From Streptomyces dengpaensis (GTDB lineage: Bacteria > Actinomycetota > Actinomycetes > Streptomycetales > Streptomycetaceae), in assembly GCF_002946835.1 (NCBI RefSeq), contig NZ_CP026652.1:3906001-3970000 (forward strand): DNA of 64,000 nt, written 5' to 3'. Position 1 is the first letter of the stretch, and each line of letters starts with the position of its first letter. The position numbers were made by a program, and so were the translations under genes. Below, piece after piece: positions 23,106 to 32,764 of the stretch. Below the pieces are notes generated by a model that was not told the origin of the DNA, made no database searches, and saw only the letters and a program-made list of their open reading frames with translations.

Positions 23106-26100
23106 TCAGCGGCGGCCGTCCGGCCCCCGACCCGGCTCCTCATCCCATTCGTCGTCCTCGCGCGGGCCCAGCAGTTCGTCCGCCAGGGTCGGGAGGTCGT
23201 CCAGCGGAGTCTCCTCGGCCCAGTCGGGGCGGGGCCGACGGCGCGGGGCACCCGCGTCGTCGACCTGGGGCAGCTCGCGCGTACGGTCGCCGAAATCGCC
23301 CGGCTGCGGCGCCTGCTGCTCGTCCCGGAAGAATCCGGGCGGGACCCGGCCCGCCGGATCGCCGGCGGAAGCACCCGCCGTGGGTGCAGCCGGCGCAGCA
23401 CCCGCGCCCCCGTCCCGTACGGGAGGAAGCACCGCGGTCTCATCGGCCGCACCCGGAGCAACAGGTGGCAGCACAGCGGTTTCGTCCGTCGCCCCCTCGG
23501 GCGCCGGCGGCCGCGGCAGCTTCGCCGTCTCCTCCCCGTCGGAGCGGGCGCCGGGACGAGAACCGGCACGGCCCTCGTCCGCCCGCACCGGCGGCAGCAC
23601 AGCCGTCTCGTCCGCCGGCCCACCCGGCGCGTTCGACGGCGTCACAACCGGCGTAGGCACCGTCGTGTCACTGTCGGACGCGGAAGTGCCAGCCGCGTCC
23701 GAACCCGCACCCGAACCGGAACCGGAACCCAAGCCCGACGCCTCAGCCGCGGCCGAGGGCTCCGCCGCCACCCGTCGAGCCTCCTCCGCCCGGAGCAACG
23801 CCTCCTCGGCCCTCCGCTGCTTCTCCAGACGGCGCGCCTCCGCCTCGGCCCGCAGTCGGGCTTCCTCGTCGGCCTGCTTGCGCCGACGCTCCTGCTCGGC
23901 CGCCCGGGCCTGTTCCTCGGCCAGCCGGCGCACCCGCTCCTCGTCGGCCCGGAGGCGGGCCTCCTCGGCGCGCTGCCGGGCCTCCTCCGCCTGGCGCTCG
24001 GCCTCGCGCCGCTGGGCCTCCTCCAGCTCGCGCTGCTTGCGCTCCTCTTCCTCCGCGCGCAACCGGGCGAGCTGCGCCTGGCGCTCGCGCTGGAGCCGCT
24101 CCTCCTCGGCCTTGCGCGCGGCCTCTTCCTCCGCCTGGCGCCGGGCCTCCTCATCGGCGGCCTTGCGGGCCTCCTCCTGGGCCTTCTCCTCGGCCTCGGA
24201 GAGGGGCAGCATCACGTCGAGCCGGTGGCGGATGAGGGTGGTGACCGCCTCGGGCTCCTGCGCGGCGTCGACGACCAGGTAGCGGCCCGGGTCGGCGGCG
24301 GCGAGCGTCAGGAAACCGGACCGCACGCGCGTGTGGAACTCGGCGGGCTCCGACTCCAGCCGGTCCGGCGCCTCCGTGAACCGTTCGCGGGCCGCCTCGG
24401 GCGACACGTCCAGCAAAACCGTCAGATGCGGTACGAGCCCATCCGTCGCCCACCGGTTAATGCGAGCGATTTCCGTCGGGGACAGATCACGTCCGGCGCC
24501 CTGGTAGGCCACGGAGGAGTCGATGTAGCGGTCGGAGATGACGACGGCACCCCGTTCCAGCGCGGGCCGCACCACCGTGTCGACGTGCTCCGCGCGGTCG
24601 GCGGCGTACAGCAGCGCCTCCGCACGGTGCGAGAGCCCCGCCGAGGACACGTCCAGCAGGATCGACCGCAGCCGCTTGCCGACCGGCGTGGCGCCCGGCT
24701 CCCGGGTCACCACGACCTCGTGGCCCTTGGCGCGGATCCACTCGGCGAGCGCCGCGGCCTGGGTGGACTTGCCGGCCCCGTCACCGCCCTCCAAGGCGAT
24801 GAAGAAGCCGCTCGCGGCGGGTGCCTGCGCCGGGTCGTCGCCGCCGCGCAGCGCGTCGCGCAGGTCGTGCCGCAGCGGCACTCCGGAACGGTCGTCGACC
24901 TTGGCGAGCACCACCGCGGCGACGGGCAGCAGCAGCGCGCCGACCAGCATCAGCGTGAAGGCGGCGCCCCCGTGCGCGAACACGAACTTGCCGTTCTCCA
25001 GGCGGTGCGGACCGATCGCGGCGGCCACCACGGGCGCCACCAGCGCGCCGAGCGCCACGGAGACCCGTACGACCGCGTGCAGATGTTCGGTCGTACGCCC
25101 CCGGCGGAATTCCTCGGCCTCCTGGTCGAGCAGCGCGTGCCCGGTGTTCGCGGCCGTGCCCGCGCCGATGCCGGCGAAGGCGGCGATCAGCAGCACGGTG
25201 GTGGCGTCCGGGACCAGCCCGGCGGCCAGCAGCGCGACCCCGGTGAAGGCGATCGCCAGCGCGAGCAGCCTGCGCCGTGACAGCGACGGCAGCAGGGAAG
25301 GGGCCGTACGGATGCCGATGACGACACCCCCGGTCAGGGCCAGCACCAGCAGCCCGTACGTCACCGGTCCGCCGCCCAGGTCCTTGGCGTGCAGCACGGA
25401 GACGGCGACGGCCGCCGCGATGGCCCCGGCGACAGCCGCGCAGGCGAGGACCAGCAGCGGAATCGCACCGGTGCGGCCCTTGTCGACACCGGTGCCCGTC
25501 TTGGGGCGGCGCAGTCCCTCGAGCGGCGACCGCGCGCGCGGGGTGCGCGCGTCGGGCAGTTCGAGGAACACGAGTACCGAGAGCGAGGCGGCGAACAGTC
25601 CGGCCGCGACGTACGAGGCGAGCGCCACCTGGTGCTGGTCGAACCACTCGATACCGGCACCCAGCAGATTGTTGAGCAGCGACACCACGACGAGTGCGGC
25701 GGCCGCGAGCGGCACCGCCAGGAATCCCGTACGCAGCGACAGGCGCCGCAGCGCGTCCATGTGGTCCGGCAGCGGCCGCACCGCGGCGCCCTCCGGCGGC
25801 GGCGCGGGCAGCAGCGCGGGCGCCGCGCTCTCCCGGCACACCGTCCAGAACCTGTCGGCGACACCGGTCACGAACGCGATGACAAGGAGGATGGCCAGCG
25901 CGTCGTCCGGCGTCCAGTCGATCCACAGGGGCGCGACGATGAGGAGCGCGGCCCGCAGGCCGTCGGCTCCGGCCATGGTCCAGCGCCGGTCGAGCGGCCC
26001 CTCGGGGGACGTCAGTGACGTGAGCGGACCGAGGAGTACGGCTCCGAAGAGCAGCGTCGCGAGGACGCGTACCCCGAAGACGGCCGCCACGGCGAGGGCC

Positions 26101-26333
26101 ACTCCGCGGTAGCCACCGCCGAAGGAACCCTCGTAGATCGCCGCCTGGAGGGCCAGGACGACCAGCACGAGGAGGGCCAGCGCGTCGGCGACCCCTCCTA
26201 CGAGCTGTGCGCTCCACAGCCGCTTCAGCTGCGGCTGGCGCAGCAGCGCGCGGACGGCGCGCTCGCGGGAATCCGCGACCAGGGCGTCGTCGGGGGCCGG
26301 GGTGTGGGCCGTTGGCTGCTCGGCTCGCGTCAT
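23106..26333 (-). CDS. tmk: dTMP kinase fused to an MFS-like membrane domain, with coiled-coil tail
   Basis: A 1075-residue fusion. Residues ~30-480 are a 10-12 TM MFS-like domain (LWSAQLVGGVADALALLVLV to TLMLVGALLLPVAAVVLAKV). Residues ~515-715 are thymidylate kinase: P-loop FIALEGGDGAGKSTQAAAL, DR(Y) motif VVISDRYIDSSVAYQGAGRD, and DVSPEAARERF. A long Glu/Arg/Ala coiled coil (~725-870) and a Pro/Asp-rich tail with three DETAVLPPV copies follow. TMPK alone has about 210 residues and makes dTDP for DNA synthesis. The fusion is known from actinobacteria; what the membrane part does is unknown. It lies between topA and holB. Confidence 0.93.
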   Translation of the reverse strand: MTRAEQPTAHTPAPDDALVADSRERAVRALLRQPQLKRLWSAQLVGGVADALALLVLVVLALQAAIYEGSFGGGYRGVALAVAAVFGVRVLATLLFGAVLLGPLTSLTSPEGPLDRRWTMAGADGLRAALLIVAPLWIDWTPDDALAILLVIAFVTGVADRFWTVCRESAAPALLPAPPPEGAAVRPLPDHMDALRRLSLRTGFLAVPLAAAALVVVSLLNNLLGAGIEWFDQHQVALASYVAAGLFAASLSVLVFLELPDARTPRARSPLEGLRRPKTGTGVDKGRTGAIPLLVLACAAVAGAIAAAVAVSVLHAKDLGGGPVTYGLLVLALTGGVVIGIRTAPSLLPSLSRRRLLALAIAFTGVALLAAGLVPDATTVLLIAAFAGIGAGTAANTGHALLDQEAEEFRRGRTTEHLHAVVRVSVALGALVAPVVAAAIGPHRLENGKFVFAHGGAAFTLMLVGALLLPVAAVVLAKVDDRSGVPLRHDLRDALRGGDDPAQAPAASGFFIALEGGDGAGKSTQAAALAEWIRAKGHEVVVTREPGATPVGKRLRSILLDVSSAGLSHRAEALLYAADRAEHVDTVVRPALERGAVVISDRYIDSSVAYQGAGRDLSPTEIARINRWATDGLVPHLTVLLDVSPEAARERFTEAPDRLESEPAEFHTRVRSGFLTLAAADPGRYLVVDAAQEPEAVTTLIRHRLDVMLPLSEAEEKAQEEARKAADEEARRQAEEEAARKAEEERLQRERQAQLARLRAEEEERKQRELEEAQRREAERQAEEARQRAEEARLRADEERVRRLAEEQARAAEQERRRKQADEEARLRAEAEARRLEKQRRAEEALLRAEEARRVAAEPSAAAEASGLGSGSGSGAGSDAAGTSASDSDTTVPTPVVTPSNAPGGPADETAVLPPVRADEGRAGSRPGARSDGEETAKLPRPPAPEGATDETAVLPPVAPGAADETAVLPPVRDGGAGAAPAAPTAGASAGDPAGRVPPGFFRDEQQAPQPGDFGDRTRELPQVDDAGAPRRRPRPDWAEETPLDDLPTLADELLGPREDDEWDEEPGRGPDGRR

Positions 26334-26387
26334 CCTGCAAGCCTATCCGGACCCACTGACTCCCCGAAGGGGTGTCCGAACATACGG

Positions 26388-26417
26388 GCGCCCCCACACC
26401 GGATGGTGTAGGGGCGC
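26388..26417 (-). terminator. Terminator hairpin after topA
   Basis: GCGCCCC and ACACC pair with GGTGT and GGGGCGC around a GGAT loop, with one mismatch. It lies 50 bp after the topA stop codon. Confidence 0.65.
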
Positions 26418-26466
26418 ACGCGCATCCGAAGCCGACATCAGGCACCGACATCAGGCACCGAAGGGA

Positions 26467-29286
26467 TCAGCCCTCCGAAGCAGCCGTCTTCTTGGCGGCG
26501 GCCTTCTTCGCAGGCGCCTTCTTGGCGGCCGTCTTCGAAGTCGTCGTCTTCTTTGCGGCCGTTTTCTTGGCAGGTGCCTTCTTGGCAGCCGTCTTCTTCG
26601 CGGCGGTCTTCTTCGCGGCCGTCTTCTTGGCGGGGCCCTTGGCGCGCTTCTCGGCGAGCAGCTCGTAGCCGCGCTCGGCGGTGATGTCCTCGACGCTGTC
26701 GCCGGAGCGCAGGGTCGCGTTGGTCTCGCCGTCGGTCACGTACGGCCCGAAGCGGCCGTCCTTGACGACGACGGGCTTCCCGCTGACCGGATCCTCGCCC
26801 AGCTCCTTCAGCGGCGGCTTGGCGGCCGCGCGGCCCCGCTGCTTGGGCTGCGAGTAGATCTCCAGCGCCTCTTCGAGGGTGATGGTGAAGAGCTGGTCCT
26901 CGGACTGCAGGGAGCGCGAGTCCGTGCCCTTCTTCAGGTAGGGCCCGTAGCGCCCGTTCTGCGCGGTGATCTCCACGCCCTCGGCGTCCGTGCCGACGAT
27001 GCGCGGCAGGGACATCAGCTTGAGGGCGTCCTCGAGAGTCACCGTGTCGAGTGACATCGACTTGAACAGCGACGCCGTACGCGGCTTGACGGCGTTCTTG
27101 CCCGTCTTCGGGGTGCCCTCGGGGAGCACCTCGGTGACGTACGGGCCATAGCGGCCGTCCTTGGCGACGATCTGGTGGCCCGTCGCCGGGTCGGCGCCCA
27201 GCTCGAAGTCGCCGCTCGGCTTGGCGAGCAGCTCCTCCGCGAGCTCGACGGACAGCTCGTCGGGTGCCAGGTCCTCGGGGATGTCGGCGCGCTGGTGGTT
27301 CTCCGCGTCCTTCTCGCCGCGCTCGATGTACGGGCCGTAGCGGCCGACGCGCAGCACGATGTCGTTGCCGACCGGGAAGGACGACACCTCGCGGGCGTCG
27401 ATGGCGCCCAGGTCGGTGACGAGCTCCTTGAGGCCGCCGAGGTGGTCCCCGTCGCCGTTTCCGGCGTCCGCGGCGCCGCCGTCGCCGACGCCTTCGCCGA
27501 AGTAGAACCGCTTCAGCCACGGCACGGACTGGGCCTCACCGCGCGCGATGCGGTCGAGGTCGTCCTCCATCTTGGCCGTGAAGTCGTAGTCGACGAGCCG
27601 CCCGAAGTGCTTCTCCAGGAGGTTGACCACGGCGAAGGACAGGAAGGACGGCACAAGGGCCGTGCCCTTCTTGAACACGTATCCGCGGTCGAGGATCGTG
27701 CCGATGATCGACGCGTACGTCGACGGGCGGCCGATCTCGCGCTCTTCGAGCTCCTTGACCAGGCTGGCCTCGGTGTAGCGGGCCGGGGGCTTGGTGGCGT
27801 GCCCGTCGACCGTGATCTCCTCGGCGGACAGCGGGTCGCCCTCGTTGACCTGGGGCAGCCGGCGCTCGCGGTCGTCGAGCTCGGCGTTCGGGTCGTCCGC
27901 GCCCTCGACGTACGCCTTGAGGAAGCCGTGGAAGGTGATCGTCTTGCCGGACGCGGTGAACTCGACGTCGCGGCCGTCGGCGGCCGTGCCACCGATCTTG
28001 ACCGTCACGCTGTTCCCGGTCGCGTCCTTCATCTGGGAGGCGACGGTCCGCTTCCAGATCAGTTCGTACAGCTTGAACTGGTCGCCGGTCAGACCCGTCT
28101 CGGCCGGGGTGCGGAAACGATCACCCGAGGGACGGATCGCCTCGTGCGCCTCCTGCGCGTTCTTGACCTTCCCGGCGTACGTACGCGGCTGGGCCGGCAG
28201 GTAGCCGGCGCCGTACAGCTGCGTGACCTGGGCACGGGCGGCGGCGACCGCGGTGTCCGAGAGGGTCGTGGAGTCCGTACGCATGTAGGTGATGAAGCCG
28301 TTCTCGTACAGCTTCTGGGCCACCTGCATGGTCGCCTTGGCGCCGAAGCCGAGCTTGCGCGAGGCCTCCTGCTGAAGCGTCGTCGTACGGAACGGCGCGT
28401 ACGGCGAGCGGCGGTACGGCTTGGACTCGACCGAGCGGACGGCGAAGTCGGTGTTCTCCAGGGCGGCGGCGAGCGCGCGGGCGTTCGCCTCGTCCAGGTG
28501 CAGCGTGTTCGCGCTCTTCAGCCGGCCCAGCGAGTCGAAGTCGCGGCCCTGGGCGACGCGCCGGCCGTCGACCGACGCCAGGCGGGCGACCAGCGAGGAC
28601 GGGTCGCTGTTGTCGCCGACGCGGCCGGTGCCGAAGGTGCCGGTCAGGTCCCAGTACTCGGCGGAGCGGAACGCGATGCGCTCGCGCTCGCGCTCGACGA
28701 CGAGGCGGGTCGCCACGGACTGGACACGGCCCGCCGACAGACGGGGCATGACCTTCTTCCACAGGACCGGCGAGACCTCGTAGCCGTAGAGGCGGTCGAG
28801 GATGCGGCGGGTCTCCTGGGCGTCGACCATGCGCTTGTTCAGGTCGCGCGGGTTGGCCACGGCCTCGCGGATCGCGTCCTTGGTGATCTCGTGGAACACC
28901 ATCCGCTTGACCGGGACCTTGGGCTTCAGGACCTCCAGGAGGTGCCACGCGATGGCTTCGCCCTCGCGGTCCTCATCGGTGGCGAGGAAGAGTTCGTCGG
29001 AATCCTTCAGCAGGTCCTTGAGCTTCTTGACCTGGGCTCTCTTGTCAGCGTTGACCACGTAGATCGGCTGGAAGTCATGCTCGACGTCGACGCCGAGGCG
29101 GCGCACCTCGCCGGTGTACTTCTCCGGCACCTCCGCGGCGCCGTTCGGGAGGTCGCGGATGTGCCCGACGCTCGCTTCGACGACATAGCCGGGGCCGAGG
29201 TAGCCCTTGATCGTCTTCGCCTTGGCAGGCGACTCGACGATGACGAGTCGGCGGCCGCCGTGTGCGGTGTCGCTGGTCGGGGACAA
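26467..29286 (-). CDS. topA: DNA topoisomerase I
   Basis: A 939-residue type IA topoisomerase that relaxes negative supercoils. The TOPRIM domain begins RRLVIVESPAKAKTIKGYLG and has TDEDREGEAIAWHLLE. The active-site Tyr is in FITYMRTDSTTLS (about 332), and DRLYGYEVSPVLWKKV marks the gate domain. The C-terminus carries the repeated topo-C modules seen in actinobacteria (GRYGPYV/GRFGPYV repeats) instead of zinc fingers. A Lys/Ala tail of about 50 residues (AAKKTAAKKAPAKKTAAKK) ends the protein and is known in relatives to aid DNA binding and processivity. The start is TTG at 29286. Confidence 0.97.
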   Translation of the reverse strand: MSPTSDTAHGGRRLVIVESPAKAKTIKGYLGPGYVVEASVGHIRDLPNGAAEVPEKYTGEVRRLGVDVEHDFQPIYVVNADKRAQVKKLKDLLKDSDELFLATDEDREGEAIAWHLLEVLKPKVPVKRMVFHEITKDAIREAVANPRDLNKRMVDAQETRRILDRLYGYEVSPVLWKKVMPRLSAGRVQSVATRLVVERERERIAFRSAEYWDLTGTFGTGRVGDNSDPSSLVARLASVDGRRVAQGRDFDSLGRLKSANTLHLDEANARALAAALENTDFAVRSVESKPYRRSPYAPFRTTTLQQEASRKLGFGAKATMQVAQKLYENGFITYMRTDSTTLSDTAVAAARAQVTQLYGAGYLPAQPRTYAGKVKNAQEAHEAIRPSGDRFRTPAETGLTGDQFKLYELIWKRTVASQMKDATGNSVTVKIGGTAADGRDVEFTASGKTITFHGFLKAYVEGADDPNAELDDRERRLPQVNEGDPLSAEEITVDGHATKPPARYTEASLVKELEEREIGRPSTYASIIGTILDRGYVFKKGTALVPSFLSFAVVNLLEKHFGRLVDYDFTAKMEDDLDRIARGEAQSVPWLKRFYFGEGVGDGGAADAGNGDGDHLGGLKELVTDLGAIDAREVSSFPVGNDIVLRVGRYGPYIERGEKDAENHQRADIPEDLAPDELSVELAEELLAKPSGDFELGADPATGHQIVAKDGRYGPYVTEVLPEGTPKTGKNAVKPRTASLFKSMSLDTVTLEDALKLMSLPRIVGTDAEGVEITAQNGRYGPYLKKGTDSRSLQSEDQLFTITLEEALEIYSQPKQRGRAAAKPPLKELGEDPVSGKPVVVKDGRFGPYVTDGETNATLRSGDSVEDITAERGYELLAEKRAKGPAKKTAAKKTAAKKTAAKKAPAKKTAAKKTTTSKTAAKKAPAKKAAAKKTAASEG

Positions 29287-29521
29287 CTTCGCTCTTCTCT
29301 CCGGTCGACGAGGGGGGCTCCCCAGGTCTTGCTCCCGGGGGTCGGGTCATGCTGACGCTGCGGAGTGTGACGGTACATCCCGTCCCCGTGTCAAACGGGA
29401 AAAGCCCGCAACGGCCACTCGAACGGTAACCCGACTACCGCCATTCCTGCCGCCCAGAGTGTCGACCAGCACTTTCGGGCCTATCCGGAGCGTGACCTCC
29501 CAGTTACCGGATTGCCGGTCC

Positions 29522-29719
29522 TCACGCGCGCGTCAAGCACCACATCCCGACCACCAGCGCAGCGGTTCCGACGACACTCGCGAGCGTCACCGATGCGACG
29601 CGGTTCACACCGAGGGCGACCGGCTCGCCCTGCCGCAGCCGGACCGCGGTCCAGGCCAGCAGTCCGCCTCCGAACAGGGCGAACACCGTCCCCGCGAAGA
29701 TCGCCGGTCCGCTTTCCAT
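29522..29719 (-). CDS. Small membrane protein of unknown function
   Basis: A 65-residue protein with two TM helices: AIFAGTVFALFGGGLLAWTA and VASVTLASVVGTAALVVGMW, linked by VRLRQGEPVALGVN. The ATG at 29719 follows GGAAGGA, and codon composition looks coding. It is co-directional with topA, about 235 bp upstream of it. No family recognised. Confidence 0.7.
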   Translation of the reverse strand: MESGPAIFAGTVFALFGGGLLAWTAVRLRQGEPVALGVNRVASVTLASVVGTAALVVGMWCLTRA

Positions 29720-30299
29720 GGGTGTGTCCTTCCGCCCCGAATCCTCAGAGTCGGGAGGCTGGCACGCCCCGGAAACCGACGGGCGAACCTGCCGTGAACG
29801 CCGGGCAACCGGCATCCCATGGGGTGCTCAGACCGTACCCGGCGCCGGTATCTTCCCGGTCGTCTTTTTTCTTTTCTTTCTTTTCGGCGAGGCCCACCGC
29901 GATCACGACTGTGGCGAATCTGTCGTTCCGGTCTTCCCTGTCTTCCTTGTCGCTCAGCCGACCGTGGCCGCGACTCCGATCCGGGCGCCCAACTCGACTC
30001 GAACTCGTCGACCCGGTCGGTGCGCGGCTTGGCACTGTCGGTCACCAGGGACTGAAGCGCGCCGGCCGGTCCCCGCGTAAGTCCGGACCGCTCGCATAGG
30101 GGGCGGACGACGTACGCACTGTGCGGTGCCACTGAACTCCACGAGGCGTACGGCGACGGGTACCGGCGACCGGTCCGCGTGGGCCACCCGGCGTGGCGTG
30201 ACCGCCCGGTCCGGCCGCGCCGGGTCCGGCCGCGGCGCCCGCCCCCGGCGCAGCCGGCCCCTGCGAGGCACACGGCAGCCCCGCTACCCAGCAGCCCCG
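29720..30299. other. 580-bp gap with a polypyrimidine/polypurine tract
   Basis: No supportable gene. A run of T and C on the plus strand at 29867-29884 (CTTTTTTCTTTTCTTTCT), in strong contrast to the 72% GC surroundings, is the main feature. Repeated AGCCCCGCTACCC(A/G)GC words lie at 30272-30307, next to the methyltransferase stop codon. Long frames here have shadow-type composition. Confidence 0.5.
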
Positions 30300-31820
30300 C
30301 TACCCGGCAGGCTCGAGGAACCCCTGCTCCACCAGCAGCCGGATCTGTGCGGGCGTCCGGTCGCGCAGCAACACCGGGTCCTCGCCGACCAGTTGAGCGA
30401 TGGCGTCGAGGATGCGGCCCGCGCTCAGCGTGCCGTCGCACACGCCCGCGAAGCCCGCGCCGACCGTGTCCACCTTGGTGGCCCGGCGCATCCCGCGTTG
30501 CTGACGCAGCACCACGTGCTCCGGGTCCTCGGCGCCGGGCAGCCCGACCTGCTCCTGGACGACCTCCTCCACGAGCTTGAAGTGCCCGGCGAGCAGGGCC
30601 GCGTCGTCGTTCGCCCGCAGATAGTCGACGCGGTCGAAGTGCGCGCGCACGGTGTCACCGAGCGGCTGCTCGACGGGGTGCGGCCACTCCTCGACCGTGA
30701 TCGAGGGCCCCTCAGCCGCCGTCTTGCGCAGCGTGATCCAGCCGAAGCCGACCGCCTTGACCTTGCGCGCCTCGAACTCGTCCAGCCACGCGTCGTACCG
30801 CGCCTCGTACGCGGCCGGGTCGCTGCGGTGGTCGCCCGCGTCCCGCAGCCACAACTCGGCGTACTGCGTGATGTCCTGGACCTCGCGCTGCACGATCCAC
30901 GCGTCGCACCCGCGCGGCACCCAGGAGCGCAGACGGTCCTGCCAGTCCTCGCCCTCCACGTGCTGCCAGTTGGCCAGAAACTGCGCGTACCCCCCTTCGT
31001 TGAGACGGTCCCCCGCCTGCTGAACGAGCGTGCGGCACAGATCGTCCCCGCCCATCCCGCCGTCGCGGTAGGTGAGCCGGGCGCCGGGGGAGATCACGAA
31101 GGGCGGGTTCGAGACGATCAGGTCGTACGTCTCGTCGTCGGCGACCGGCTCGAAGAGCGAGCCCTCGCGCAGATCGGCCGCCGGGGCGCCGGAGAGCGCG
31201 AGGGTGAGCGCGGTGATGTGCAGCGCGCGGGGGTTGAGGTCGGTCGCGGTCACGCGCGTGGCGTGCTGCGCGGCGTGCAGGGCCTGGATGCCGGAGCCGG
31301 TGCCGAGGTCGAGCGCGGAGGCGACGGGCGTACGGACGGTGATGCCGGCGAGGGTCGTGGAGGCCCCACCCACCCCGAGGACGACGCCTTGCTCCCTGCT
31401 GCCGATCCCGCCCGCGCCGCCGACGGCGCACCCCAGGTCGGACACGATGAACCAGTCCTCGCCGCCGGGCCCGCCGTACGGCCGGACGTCCACCGTCGCG
31501 GCGACCTCGTCCCCGTCCACCCGGGTCAGCCAGCCGCTCTCCAGACAGTCCTCGACCGGCAGGAGGTCCGCCACGCGCGCGTGCGGCACGGGCTGCTGCA
31601 GCAGGAAGAGCCGTACGAGTGTCTCCAGCGGCGTGTCCCCACGGGTCGCCCGGAGCGCGGGCACGGTCTCGCTGCGCGCCAGCGCCGCGTACGCGGGGGC
31701 GCCGAGCAGCTCGAGCAGTCCGTCGGCGGTGAAGGAGGCGCCCAGCAGGGCGTCCCGCAGCCGAGCGGCGACGTCGAGACGATCGGACGAGGGCAACGGT
31801 GACAGGCTGGTATGACTCAC
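30300..31820 (-). CDS. Class I SAM-dependent methyltransferase (HemK/N6-type), DUF7059-like
   Basis: A 506-residue protein. An all-helical N-terminal region (DVAARLRDALLGASFTADGL, about residues 10-110) precedes a Rossmann methyltransferase: motif I ALDLGTGSGIQALHAAQHA (about 195), ATDLNPRALHIT, and motif IV DLIVSNPPFVISPG, whose NPPF marks amino-group methylation of nucleic acid or protein glutamine. The C-terminal ~150 residues are an extra domain. The target is unknown; rRNA or a release-factor-like protein are possibilities. The GTG at 31820 follows GGGGG. It is a conserved neighbour of topA and hppA in Streptomyces. Confidence 0.85.
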   Translation of the reverse strand: MSHTSLSPLPSSDRLDVAARLRDALLGASFTADGLLELLGAPAYAALARSETVPALRATRGDTPLETLVRLFLLQQPVPHARVADLLPVEDCLESGWLTRVDGDEVAATVDVRPYGGPGGEDWFIVSDLGCAVGGAGGIGSREQGVVLGVGGASTTLAGITVRTPVASALDLGTGSGIQALHAAQHATRVTATDLNPRALHITALTLALSGAPAADLREGSLFEPVADDETYDLIVSNPPFVISPGARLTYRDGGMGGDDLCRTLVQQAGDRLNEGGYAQFLANWQHVEGEDWQDRLRSWVPRGCDAWIVQREVQDITQYAELWLRDAGDHRSDPAAYEARYDAWLDEFEARKVKAVGFGWITLRKTAAEGPSITVEEWPHPVEQPLGDTVRAHFDRVDYLRANDDAALLAGHFKLVEEVVQEQVGLPGAEDPEHVVLRQQRGMRRATKVDTVGAGFAGVCDGTLSAGRILDAIAQLVGEDPVLLRDRTPAQIRLLVEQGFLEPAG

Positions 31821-31888
31821 GCCCCCATTGTGACCCTCAACCCCGCGGCGCCGCTGTGGGCAGTCGTTCCGCGGGGCCATGGGGCCGG

Positions 31889-31929
31889 CCCCGGCGCCGT
31901 AGAGGCGCAATCAGCGCCCGGCGCCGGGG
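31889..31929 (-). terminator. Terminator hairpin after the secreted-lipoprotein gene
   Basis: A perfect 10-bp stem CCCCGGCGCC/GGCGCCGGGG around a 21-base loop, 17-57 bp after the stop codon at 31946. Confidence 0.6.
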
Positions 31930-31945
31930 ACCTCGTAGCCGAAGC

Positions 31946-32518
31946 TCAGCTCTTGGTGCCCGCCGGGGAAGCGGACGCGCTCTTGCAGCTCTCCTGCTGC
32001 GCCATCGCCTTGCCGACGTCCCCCTCCTCGAGCGTCTTCAGGGCGTCGTTCCCGCTCTGGCTCAGCTTGTCGAGCTGGGTCGCGATGTCCTTGAGGCCGT
32101 CCGCGAACTTGGCCTGGTCCTTGGTGTCGAGCTCGTCGACCTGCTTCTTCAGGTCGGCGTACGACGTGGAGATGCCGTTGAGCTCCTTGACCGCGTTGGT
32201 CTGCTTCGTCTCGCCGTTGTCGACGTTCGGCGCTCCCGCCTTGTCGACGGCGGCGCCGATGGCCTTGTAGGCGTCGGACATGTCCTGGAAGGCCTTCGCG
32301 TCCGTCTTCTGGACGTTCTCCGGCTTGCTGTTGTCCGAGGTCTCCTTCTGGATCGCGGCGTTGGCGGCCTCGATCTTCGTTGCCTGCGGCTGCACCGCGT
32401 CGCAGACCTGCTTGGCCCAGGAATTCAGCTTGTCGTTGTTGTTGTCGCTGCCGCATCCGGACAGCGCCAGTACCAGTACCGCACCGCCGGACAGTGCGGC
32501 CGCGAGCTTCTTGTTCAC
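31946..32518 (-). CDS. Small secreted lipoprotein, helical
   Basis: A 190-residue exported protein. VNKKLAAALSGGAVLVLALS ending in GC is a lipoprotein signal (Cys about 22). The mature part is helical, with heptad-like stretches (VKELNGISTSYADLKKQVDE, then LKDIATQLDKLSQSGNDALK) and two Cys (CDAVQP, ESCKSA) that could pair. No family beyond small secreted protein. The GTG at 32518 follows GAAGGGACC; an ATG at 32536 is possible but dilutes the signal. It lies between hppA and the methyltransferase. Confidence 0.82.
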   Translation of the reverse strand: MNKKLAAALSGGAVLVLALSGCGSDNNNDKLNSWAKQVCDAVQPQATKIEAANAAIQKETSDNSKPENVQKTDAKAFQDMSDAYKAIGAAVDKAGAPNVDNGETKQTNAVKELNGISTSYADLKKQVDELDTKDQAKFADGLKDIATQLDKLSQSGNDALKTLEEGDVGKAMAQQESCKSASASPAGTKS

Positions 32519-32764
32519 CGGATTGGTCCCTTCCATGGCCTTCGGCCCCGGAAGATACACGCCATGTGGGCCACAACGGCATGTCGAACGTCCGAAAAAA
32601 CCCATATTTAGCCATTTACTCCAAGCGAGAGAAGGCTCACGGAGAAGGCGTGAACGCACACAGGGCGGGCGGGCAGCGCGCCAATGCGTGCCGCCCGCCC
32701 GCCCGTTGACCGGTACCTGACCAGGCACAAGAGTCCGTACCCGGCCAGGTGTGGGACCTGTGAG

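Noticed and set aside
22815..25280. 821-codon plus-strand frame
   Set aside because: Antisense to tmk; composition mirrors the Glu/Arg coiled coil.
27175..29355. 726-codon plus-strand frame
   Set aside because: Antisense to topA, no domain.
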